DNA of 64,000 nucleotides from Gnetum montanum (taxonomy: Eukaryota > Streptophyta > Gnetopsida > Gnetales > Gnetaceae). Numbering within the stretch: position 1 is the stretch's first letter; the number at the start of each line of letters is the position of its first letter. The position numbers were made by a program, and so were the translations under genes. The DNA is taken from assembly GCA_015680685.1 (NCBI GenBank), contig MNCI01024940.1, positions 288,334 through 352,333 on the forward strand, read 5' to 3'. Shown one piece after another: positions 13,311 through 22,620 of the stretch. Under the pieces are notes generated by a model. It did no database searches, was not told where the DNA came from, and saw only the letters and a list, made by a program, of their open reading frames with translations.

Positions 13311-13867
13311 CCTGTCAATTCACATAAATGGGGTCAGAAATTTTGAAGGTGGGCAGCTTGGGAAGTATTGACCAGCAACCTAGGATGCTCAAACACACTT
13401 AACTCCTAGCATCCAAACACTTCAGACATCATCTCGGGGCTTAGTGCTTAACCTGCCATCCATATGCACAGCTACACTTTGACCGGTGCACATTCTTGTT
13501 TAAACAATACAATATAGTTCATTATTGCCTTCCATTTACATTGTTTACTCTATTTACACTTTGTTTACAATATAGCTCTATTTACCCTTTGTTTACAATT
13601 CAGTCTCTATTTATGCTCTACACTCTATTTACATTTCGTGTCACTGTTTGCATTCTGTTTACACCGTTTACGATAATCCTAGTGCTAGCTATAGCTTACA
13701 CTTGGGGAATTCCTTGGTTGATTTGCGTGCAGACCATCCAAGTCACTCTTCCTTCATTCCATTTTCCAACTTGTCCTCAAGCGAAGGTAGGGTTAGCTGT
13801 GTCTACCCAACAATCTCTCGGTGTCTATTTCCCTTCCAGCCTTACATCGACGATTTAGGTCAGTACA

Positions 13868-13872
13868 GAGGG
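13868..13872. repeat. Target-site duplication, right copy (GAGGG)
   Basis: This is identical to 12322-12326 and immediately follows the LTR terminal CA. Confidence 0.85.
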
Positions 13873-16678
13873 CATTCTCAGGGAGGGCACTCTTAGGAAG
13901 GGTAATCTCCAAAAGAATGATCTCAATAAAGGTGGTCTCAAGGTGAACACTCTTACATGCATAATGCAAGGTGCTCTCATGGATAACGCTCTTAAGAAGA
14001 ATGCTTTCACGAAGTCTACTCTAATGGAGGATGCTCTTAAGGAGAACACTCTCAAGAAGGGCACTCTATAGTAAAGCACTCTTCAATAGAACACTCTCAA
14101 AAAGGTCACTCTAGGGAGAATGCTCCCAACGAAGGCCTTCTCAAAGAGAATGCTCTTTGAAAGGCCACTTTAATGGAGGGCGCTCTCATGGAGAATGATC
14201 TTAAGGAGGACTCTCTCAAGGAGGGCATTCTAATTGAGAGTGCTCTCTAAGAGAATGATCTCAACAAGGGCGCACTTAAGGAGAACACTCTCATGTGTGT
14301 AACGTAAGGTGATCTTAAGGAGAACAATCTAAGGGAGGTCACAATGAGGGAGAGTAGTCTTTGGAAGGGCATCCTCTAAGAGGGAGTTCTTAATGAGGGC
14401 ACTCTCGAGGAAAATACTCTCATGTGTGTAGCGTAAGGCACTCTTAGGGAACATGCTCTCAAGGAGAACGCTCTCCAAAGGCTGCTCTAATGGAGGGCAC
14501 TCTCAGGGAGGGCACTCTTAGGAATGGTGCTCTCTGAAAGAATGCTTTCAAAAAGGGCACTCTTGAGGTAAACACTCTCACATTTGTAACTTAAGGTACT
14601 CTAATGGACAATGCACTCATGGAGGGCACTCTCAAGGAGAAAAATCTTGTGAAGGTCACTCCAATGGAGGCCACTGTCAGGGAGAAAGATCTTGGGAAGG
14701 GTGCTCTCAAGGAGAGAACTCTTCAACAAAATTCTCTCAATGAGGGCACTCCAGGGATAACACTCTTGGTGAGGACCCTCTGAATGAGAACACTATTCAG
14801 GAGGCCACTCTAATGTAGGGCACTCTCAAAGAGAACACCCTTTGAAAGGGAAATCTCACGTAGAATGCTCTTAAGGAGGATGCTCTAAAGGAGGGCATAC
14901 CCATGGAGACTGATCTCAAGGAGGGCATTCTAATCGAGGGAAATCTCTAAGAGAATGCTCTCAACAAGGGTGTTCTCAAGGAGAACACTCTCACATGTGT
15001 AACATAAGGTGCTCTTAGGGAGAACACTTTGAGGGAGTTTTCAATGAGGGAGAGCGCTCTCTAGGAGGGTGCCCTTCAAGGGGGAGCTCTTAACAAGGGT
15101 ATTTTCAAGGAGAATACTCTCACATAAGTAGTGCAACATGTTCTTGGAAAAGGAAATCTCAAGGAGAATGCTCTTTGAAAGGCCACTCTAACAGAGAAAG
15201 CTCTCAAGAAGAATGCTCTCAGGGAGGGCACTCTTAGGGAGGGCAATCTCACTGAGAACATTCTTAAGAAGGACACTCTTGAGGAGGGCATCCTCATGGA
15301 GACTACTCTTAAGGAGGCCATTCTCAATGAGGGAACTATTGAGGTGAACACTCTCACATGCATAATGCAAGGTGCTCTCATGGACAATTCTCTCATGGAG
15401 GGCACTCTCAAGGAGAACGCTCTCATAGAGGCCACTCCAACATAGGTTGCTCTAAGGGAGAATGCTCTCAGGAAGGGCGTTCTCAAGGAGGGCACTCTTC
15501 AAAAAAATGCTCTCAATGAAGGCACTCTAGGGAGAATTCTCCCAGTGAGGGCCCTCTCAAAGATAATGCTCTTCAAAAGCACATTCTCAAGGAGGGCTTC
15601 GTCAAGGAGCCCACTCTCAAGGAGGGCATTCTTAGGGAGGGCACTCTTAAGAAGGGCATTCTCCAAGAGAATGCTCTCAATGATGATTCTCTCAAGGAGA
15701 ACACTCTCATGTGTGTAGCACAACGTGCTCTCATGGAGGAAGCTCTCAAGGAGAAGACTCTCTCGGAGGCTACTCAAAACAAGGCTTCTCTAAAGAAGAA
15801 CACTCTCAAGGAAGGCTCTATCATGAAGAACACTCTTAAGGAGGATGCTCTCAATATGGGCATCCTTAGGGAGAAAGCTCTTAGGGATGTTGTTCTCAAG
15901 GAGGGCACTCTTAGGAAGGCTACTTTTCAAAAGAACACTCTCAATGAGGGTGCTATAAAGGAGAACACTCTCAAATGTGTGATGCAAAGTGCTCCTATTG
16001 GCAATGCTCCCATCAAGGGTGCTCTCAAGAAGAATGCTCTTGTAGAGGCTACTTTAATGGAGGCCACTCTTAGGGAGGACGCTCTTAGGGAGGGTGCTCT
16101 CAGGGAGGACACTCTTTGACAGAATGCTCTCAACGAGAGTACTCTATGGAGAAAGCTCTTCGAAAGGCCACTCTAATAGAGGGTTCTCTCATAGAGAATG
16201 ATCTTAACAAGGACACTCTCGAGGAGGGTATCCCTAGGGAGCTCTCATGGAGGGCGTTCATAGGAAGAGAGCTCTCTGAGAGAACACTCTCAACAAGGGT
16301 GGTATCAAGAAGAACACTCTCACATGTCTAGTGCAATTTGCTCTTAGGGAGAATGCTATGAGGGAGGTCACTCTTAAGGAGAGTGGTCTCCTAGAGGGTG
16401 ACCTCTGAGAAGACACTCTCAATGAGGGTGCTCTTGAGGAGAATACTCTCACATGTGTAGCACAAGGCACTCTTGGAAGGGCACTCTCAAGGAGAATTCT
16501 CTCCAAAAGGCCAATCTAATAGAGGGTGCTCTCAAGGACAATGCTCTATGGAAGGGCACTCTCATAGAGAACACTCTTAAGGAGGATGCTCTCAAGGAGG
16601 GTGTCCTCAGGGAGACCACTCTCAAGGAGGGATTTCTTAGGGAGGGAACTCTTAGGGAGGGAGGGAGTTCTTAGGGAG
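13873..16678. repeat. 15-bp tandem satellite array, block 3
   Basis: The same 15-bp family resumes after the solo LTR, with marker segments near 13958, 14292, 14428, 14996, 15355, 15710, 15973, 16321 and 16453. It ends at about 16678 in GGGAGG units, where an inverted fragment of the 29-bp array and an inverted promoter-like element begin. Confidence 0.95.
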
Positions 16679-16728
16679 GACAAATGGACCCTCGTGACCA
16701 ATGGTTGGCCCAACGAACCCTCATGACA
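16679..16728 (-). repeat. Inverted relic of the 29-bp array
   Basis: About one and a half units of the GGTCATGAGGGTCC..GGCCAACAC repeat of 22.6-25.3 kb occur here in reverse complement (GGACCCTCGTGACCAATGG, then GGCCCAACGAACCCTCATGA). In the main copy the 29-bp array sits directly upstream of a promoter-like element. Here the same pair is found in the opposite orientation, so about 16679 is an inversion breakpoint. Confidence 0.8.
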
Positions 16729-16795
16729 AAATTTATAAGGGTGTAGGATGGTATGGCTAAAACTAGCCTAATCAACATATATGGAGAGAGATAGC
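16728..16795 (+). promoter_or_regulatory. Pol I promoter-like element P2 (plus strand, inverted)
   Basis: The conserved block of about 70 bp is present in plus orientation: TTTATAAGGGTGTAGGATGG, then CATATATGGAGAGAG at 16776. The TATATAGGGG-type core is weakened (TATATGGAG). It faces element P3 at 17.26 kb, so the two would transcribe towards each other across about 0.46 kb. Confidence 0.55.
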
Positions 16796-17254
16796 ATTCT
16801 CCCTGGGAGCACTACACAGTGCTCTCATAAGAGCACTCTCCATAGGAGCACCTCACATAGATGTGCTAGCAAGAGCACTTTGCAAAGAATGCCTCATGCA
16901 ACACTTGCAAGAGCACTTTCCCTAGGAGCATCCTCCCTAAGAGAGAGTTGCACTACGCATCTGAGAGAGCTCTCCACAAGAGCACCCTCATTGAGAGCAC
17001 TTCCCCTAATGGAGCCCTACCTAGGAGCAGTCTCCTTGAGGGCACACTTAGGGAGGAAATCCTTTTAAAAGTGTTCTCTATGAGAGAAACTTCCCTAAGG
17101 TATACCCATGAAGGCCATGGATGGACTCATAATCACACTCAAATGTGTGCTCATGATAGCCTAGGATGCACTCAACATCACCTGAAAGTGCATCCATGAT
17201 GGCCTAAGATGCACTCCGCTTCTCTTGAAAGTGCATTCCAAGGGAGTCTTCCTA
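16796..17254. repeat. Promoter-proximal spacer block with short degenerate repeats, copy 1
   Basis: A variant of the 15-bp family in the GAGCACTCTCC(C/A)TAGGAGCA form runs to about 17100. After it come three imperfect copies of a segment containing GAAAGTGCATCC and GATGGCCTAAGATGCACTC (17105-17250). The block is repeated at 19313-19813. No gene is seen. Confidence 0.8.
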
Positions 17255-17325
17255 CCTTCCCCTATATATGTTCATTATGCCAGGTTTAGCCATACCATCC
17301 TGCACCCTTATAAATTTGGTTACGA
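17255..17325 (-). promoter_or_regulatory. Pol I promoter-like element P3 (minus strand)
   Basis: The minus-strand core is CATATATAGGGGAAGGTAG, near identical to P1. The upstream part, with AAATTTATAAGGGTGCAGG and TATGGCTAAA, is conserved. It is followed at higher coordinate by the 15-bp array. Confidence 0.6.
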
Positions 17326-19137
17326 AGATGAAATTCTCAAACAGAGCACTCTTAGAGAGAGAGCACCAAGTAAGGATTCCCTCAAGGAAAACACTCTCAA
17401 AGAGGGCCCCCTCAAGTAGAACGCTCTCATGGAGGATGCTCTTAGTGACAACACTCTTAGGGAGGGCACTCTCAACAAGAACGCTCTAACAGAGGGTGCT
17501 CTCCATGAGAATGCTGTCAATGAGCGTGCTCTTGAGGAGAACATTCTCATGTGTGTAGCCCAAGGCAATCTTAGGGAGGGTGCACTTAGTAAGAATGCTC
17601 TAATGAATGCCACTGTAACGGAGGGTGCTTTTTGAGAGAATACTCTCAACGTAGGCACTCTCTAGGAAAACACTCTCACGAGTGTAGCATAAGACGCTGT
17701 TAGGGAGGATGATCCTAAGGAGAGGGAGGCTACTCTAATGGAAGTTTCTCTCAGGGAGAAAACTTTTTGGGGAGGGCAGTCTTAAGGAGGATGGTTTCTG
17801 AGAGGGAATCCTTAACAAGACTGTTCTCAGGGAGGGCACTCTTATGGAGGGCGCTCTTCGAGAGAATGCTCTCAACAAGGGTTCTCTCGAGAAGAACATT
17901 ATCATGTGCATACCACAAGGTGTGCTCAAGAAGAATTCTCCCATAGAGGGCACTCTCAAGAAGGCCACTCTAATGAAGGGTGCTCTCTAGGACAATTCTC
18001 TCAAGGAGGGCACTCTCAATGAGGGTGCTCTTAATGAAAACACTCTCACATGCATAACATAAGGTACTCTTAAGAAAAACACTCTGAGGAAGTGTGCTCT
18101 CAAGGAGATCACTCTTTGAGATGCTTCTCTAATGGAGGGCACTCCAGAGAAAACACTCCCAATGAAGGCACTCTCAAGGAGAACTCTCTTCAGAAGGTTG
18201 CTCCAATGGAGGGTGCTCTCATGGAGAATGCTCTTAACAAGGATGCTCTCAAGGAGGGCATCCCTAGGGAGACCACTCTCAAATAAGGAGGTTCTCATAA
18301 AGGGTATGCTCTAAGAGAATTCTCTCAACAAGAGTGCTTTCAAGGAGAACACTCTTACATGCATAGTGCAAGGTGCTCTTAGGGAGACTGCTCTAAGGTA
18401 GTTCGCTCTTAGGGAGAGTGCTCTCCTGGAGGGAGACCTTTGAAAGGGCACTCTCAATGATGGTGCTCTTAAGAAGAACACTCTCACATGCATAGTGCAA
18501 GATACTCTTAGGAAGGGCACTCTCAAGGGGAACACACTCCAAAAGGCCACTCTAATGAAGGGTGCTCTTAAGAAGAACACTCTTACGGAGGGCACTCTCA
18601 TGGAAAACACGCTTATGAAAGAGGCTCTCAAGGAGGGCGTCCTCAATGAGACTACTCTCAGGGAGGGAATTCTTAGGGAGGGAACTCTTAGGAAGGGTTC
18701 TCTCTAAAATAATGCTCTCAACGAGGGTGCTCTTGAGAAGAACACTCTCACATGCATAGTGCAAGATGCTCTCATGGAGGGCACTCTCAAGGAGAATGCT
18801 CTCACGGAGGCTGCTATAATAGAGGGTGCTCTTAGGAAGAATTCTCTCGAAGGGGTGATCTCAGGGAGGGCACTCTTTAAGAGAATGCTCTCAATGAGGG
18901 TGCTTGAGGGAGAATGCTCCCAACGAGGGTGCTCTCAAGGAGAATGCTCTTCAGAAGGTTGTTCTAATGGAGGGAACTCTCACGGAGAACACTCTTGGGG
19001 AGGGAAATCTTAGGGAAGGTGCTCTCATGGAGAATTCTCTTAAGGTGGACACTCTCAAGGAGGGTCTCCTCAAGGAGACCTTGCTCAGGGAGGGAGTTCT
19101 CAAGGAAGGGCACTCTTAGGAAGGATGCTCTCCCAAG
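17326..19137. repeat. 15-bp tandem satellite array, block 4
   Basis: Same 15-bp family. The first part (AGAGCACCAAGTAAGGAT near 17367) is repeated after promoter P5 at about 19920, so blocks 4 and 5 begin homologously. No gene is present; the ORFs are repeat artefacts. Confidence 0.95.
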
Positions 19138-19249
19138 AGAGCCTCATGTAGCACTTGCCAAAGTGCTCACACTTGGACTGCCTCGCACTCTTCATGTGAT
19201 AGTGTTCTCTCTAGGAGCTTCATCTCTGAGAGAACGCCTTGTTCATGAT
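19138..19249. other. Short junction between array and inverted promoter element
   Basis: The array degenerates into GAGCCTCATGTAGCACTTGC and CATGTGATAGTGTTCTCTC, resembling the promoter-proximal repeats in scrambled form. Nothing else is recognised. Confidence 0.5.
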
Positions 19250-19312
19250 CAAATTTAGTTGAGGATGGTATTACTGAAACTAGCCCAATCAACATATATG
19301 GGGAGAGGTAGT
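19250..19312 (+). promoter_or_regulatory. Pol I promoter-like element P4 (plus strand, inverted)
   Basis: CAACATATATGGGGAGAGGT at 19290-19309 matches the TATATAGGGG-type core with one base changed, and the conserved upstream part (GAGGATGGTATTACTGAAAC) is present. It faces P5 across about 0.5 kb, repeating the P2/P3 arrangement about 2.5 kb away. Confidence 0.55.
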
Positions 19313-19813
19313 GTTCTCCCTGGGAGCACCGCACGGTAATCTCGTGAGAGTGCTCTTCGTAGGAGCACCTCACATAGATGTGCTAGCAAGAGAGCTCTGC
19401 AGAGAGCACCTCATTTAGTGCCTACAAGAGCACTCTCCCTGGGAGGATCCCCCTTGAGAGCAAGTTATGCTACACATCTGAGGGAGCTCTCCACAAGAGC
19501 ACCCTCATTGAGAGCACTTCCCCTGAGGGAGCCCTACCTAGAAGTGATCTCACTGAGAGCATGCTTAGGGAGAAAATCCTCTTAAAAAGTGTTCTCTATG
19601 AGAGCAACTTCCCTGAGGCATACTTGTGAAGGCCATAGACACACTCATAATCATACCTGAATGTGTGCTCATGATAGCCTAGGAAGCACTATGCATCGCC
19701 TGAAAGTACATCCGTTAAGGCCTAGATTAGACTCGGCATCACAAAAAAGTTCATCCATGATGACCTAAGACACACTTCACTTCTCTTGAAAGTGCATCCC
19801 AGGGGAGTCAGCC
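19313..19813. repeat. Promoter-proximal spacer block, copy 2
   Basis: This is homologous to 16796-17254 in the same order: GTGTTCTCCCTGGGAGCACC, CACATAGATGTGCTAGCAAG, CACCCTCATTGAGAGCACTT, then the AAAGT(G/A)CATCC repeats. No gene is seen. Confidence 0.8.
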
Positions 19814-19882
19814 TACCTCCCCCTATATATGTTGATTGTGCCAGATTCAACCATGCATCCTGCACTATTATAAATTTTGTCA
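19814..19882 (-). promoter_or_regulatory. Pol I promoter-like element P5 (minus strand)
   Basis: The minus-strand core is CATATATAGGGGGAGGTAGG, the best G-run of the spacer copies and very close to the plant Pol I core consensus. The conserved upstream part is slightly diverged (ATAAATTTTGTC side). Confidence 0.6.
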
Positions 19883-22552
19883 TGAAGATAGTGTTCTCAA
19901 AAAGAGCACTCTCAAAGAAAGAGCACCAAGTATGGGTGTCATCAAGGAAAATGCTCTCTAAGAGGGTCCTCTTAGGTAGAACACTCTTGCATATGGCTCT
20001 CTCAGTGAGAATGCTCTAGAAGAGGGCACTCTTAGTGAGAACACTCTAACATAGGACACTCTTAGGGAGGGCACTCTCCATGAGAATTCTCTCAATGAGT
20101 GTGCTCTCAACGAGAACATTCTCACATGCATAGCTCAAGGTTCTGTTAGGGAGGATGCACTCAGTGAGAACACTCTTAGGAATGCCACTCTAATGGATGG
20201 TGCTCTTCAAGAGAACGCTCTCAATGGATGGTGCTCTTGAGGAGAACACTCTCAGGAGTGTAGCACAAGGCACTCTCATAGAGGGTGATCTCAAGGAGAA
20301 TGCTCTCAGGGAGGTTGCTCTAATGGAGGGCACTCTCATAGAGATTTCTCTGAAGGAGGATAGTCTTAAGGGGGATGCTCTTCAAGAGGGTTTCCTTAGC
20401 AAGGCCGTTCTCAGGGAGGGCACTCTCCAAGAGAACTCTTAAGAACAGTGCCCTTAAGGAAAACACTCTCATGTGCATAGTAGAAGGTGCACTCAAAGAG
20501 AATTCCCCCATAGAGGGCACTCTCCTAGAGGCTTCTCTAATGGAGGGCACTCTTCAGGACAATGCTCTCAGGAAGTGCACTCTTAACTAGGGCACTCTTG
20601 AGAAGAATACTCTCACATGTGTAGTGCAAGGGACTCTCAGGGATAATACTCTAAGGGAGGCTACTCTCATGGAGAGCGCTCTCTAGGAGGTAATCCTTCA
20701 AGATGGCACTCTTAATGAGGGCACTCTCAACATGAACACTCTCACATGCATACCACAAGATGCTCTCGGGGAGGACGCTCTCAAGGAGAACACTCTCTAG
20801 AAAGCCACTCTAATGAAGGGTGCTTTCAAGGAGAACACTCTCATAGAGAATGCTCTTAAGGAGGATGCTCTTAAGGAGGGCATACTCAAGGAGATCATTC
20901 TCAGGGAGGACATTCTTAGCGAGGGCACTCTTAGGAAGGACACTCTCCAAGATAACACTCTCAATAAGGGTGCTCTCAAGGAGAACACTCTCACGTGCGT
21001 AGTATAAGGCATTCTTAGGGAGAACACTCTAAGGGAGGCCACTCTAAGGGAGAGTACTCTCCAAGAGGGCATCCTTCGAGAGCTTGCTCTGAATGAGGGT
21101 TCTCTCAAGGAGAACACTCTCATGAGTGTAGCACAAGGTATTCTTAAGGAGGGTGATCTCAAGGAGAACACTTTTAGGGAGGTTGCTCTAATGGAGGGCA
21201 CTCACACATAGAATGCTCTTAAGGAGGGTAGTCTTAATGAGGACGCTCTCTGAAAGGGCATTCCTAGTGAGGCTATTCTCACGGAGGGCACTCTCATGGA
21301 GGGTGCTCTTTGAGAGAATGCTCTCAATGAGGGTACTCTCGAGAAGAACACTCTCACATACGTAGCACAAGGTGCACTTAGGGAGAATGCTCCCATGGAG
21401 GGCACTCTCAGGGAGGCTACTCTCTAGGAAAATGCTCTCGAGGAGGGCACTCTCAAGGAGAACACTCTCTGATGCATAGCATAAGGCACTCTTAGGAAGA
21501 ATGCTCTGAGGGAGGTTACTCTTAGGAAGAGCACTCTTCGAGAGGGTGCTCTCAACAAGGGCACTCTCATGTGTGTAGTGTAAGGCACTCTCAAGGATGG
21601 CTCTCTCACGGAGAATGCTCTTTGAAAGGCCACTCTAATGGAGGGCGCTCTCAGGGAGAACACTGTCATAGAGAATGCTCTTAAGGAGGATGTGCTTAAG
21701 GAGGGAATCCTCAAGGAGATTGTTTTCATGGAGGGTGATCTCAAGGAGGGCACTCTTAGGAAGGACACTCTCTAAGTGAACACTCTCCATGAGAGTGCTC
21801 TCAAGAAGAACACTCTCACTTGCATAGCTAAAGGAGCTCTTGGGGAGGGAACTCTCAAGGAGAATGCTCTTTGGAAGGCCACTCTAATGGAGGAAACTCT
21901 CAAGGAGAATGCTCTCAGGGAGGGTGCTCTTAAGGAGGACACTCTCAAGGAGCGCATCCTCAAGGAGACCATTCTCAGGGAGGACATTCTTAGGGAGGGC
22001 ACTCTCCAAGAGAACACTCTTAATGAGGGCGCTCTTAAGGAGCCTGAATAGCGTAAGGCGCTCTCAGGGATGGTGCTCTCAAGGAGAAGACTCTCACATG
22101 CATAGCATAAGGCATTGTCGGGGAGAACACTATTAGTGAGAATGCTCTCTAGGATAATGTTCTCATGGAGGGTGCTCCTATAGAGAGTGCACTCATGTTG
22201 AGAATTCTCATGGAGGGTGCTCTCATAGAGAACACTCTCAAGGAGGGAATTCTTGGGGAGAACACTTTCAGGGAGGCCACTCTCAGGAAGAGCGCTCTAC
22301 AATAGAATGCTCTCAATGAGGGCTCTCTCATGGAGAATGCTCTCAAATGTGTAATGCAAGGCTCTCTCAGGGAGGGTGCTCCCATAGAGAACACCGTCAC
22401 ATGTGTAGTAAGAGGCACTCCTAGGGATAGTGCTCTCATAAGTGCTGCATGAGGCACTCTCATCAGAGTAGTCTTGCTAGAGTAGCTATGGGAGGTGCTC
22501 CCATGGAGAGAAATATCGTGAGAGCACTGTGTGGTGCTTCCAGGGAGAACAC
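19883..22552. repeat. 15-bp tandem satellite array, block 5
   Basis: Same 15-bp family with marker segments near 20127, 20611, 20746, 20996, 21358, 21826 and 22348. Towards 22400-22552 it changes into the promoter-proximal variant (in minus orientation relative to the copies at 16.8 and 19.3 kb). No gene is present. Confidence 0.93.
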
Positions 22553-22620
22553 TACCTCTCCCAATATATGTTGATTGGGCCAATTTCAACCATACCATCC
22601 TGCACCCTTATAAATTTGGT
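22553..22620 (-). promoter_or_regulatory. Pol I promoter-like element P6 (minus strand)
   Basis: The minus-strand core is CATATATTGGGAGAGGTAG, a degraded form of TATATAGGGG. The conserved upstream block (TTATAAGGGTGCAGGATGG) is well kept. It lies between the 29-bp array, upstream in minus sense, and the 15-bp array, the position expected of a spacer promoter downstream of 25S. Confidence 0.55.

Larger units (their letters stand above)
12327..13867 (+). mobile_element. Solo LTR (Ty3/gypsy type), 1541 bp
   Basis: This segment interrupts the 15-bp array cleanly. It begins TGAAACACCACAAAAATTTT, ends GGTCAGTACA, and is flanked by identical GAGGG duplications. A TATA box (CTATAAATAC) lies at 13301-13310, leaving about 560 bp to the LTR end. 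It is related to the minus-strand LTR at 55.8-57.9 kb: both start TGAA(A)ACACCA, share a segment about the CCTTCACCAAGGTCCC motif and the palindrome-rich GCGTAAGG region, have pyrimidine-rich TTGTTTAC repeats downstream of TATA, and have nearly the same TATA-to-end distance. No internal region remains, so the element was reduced to a solo LTR by LTR-LTR recombination. The host array resumes in register on the right. Confidence 0.9.

Noticed and set aside
13496-13858. 120-codon ORF in the solo LTR as a gene
   Set aside because: It lies wholly inside the LTR, downstream of its TATA box, over TTTAC-type repeats, with no recognisable domain.
197-22552. Dozens of ORFs of 60-244 codons as real genes (pentapeptide-repeat or LRR-like proteins)
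   Set aside because: They come from the 15-bp repeat period, occur on both strands over the same bases, change frame and stop at random, and lack any domain beyond the five-residue periodicity.
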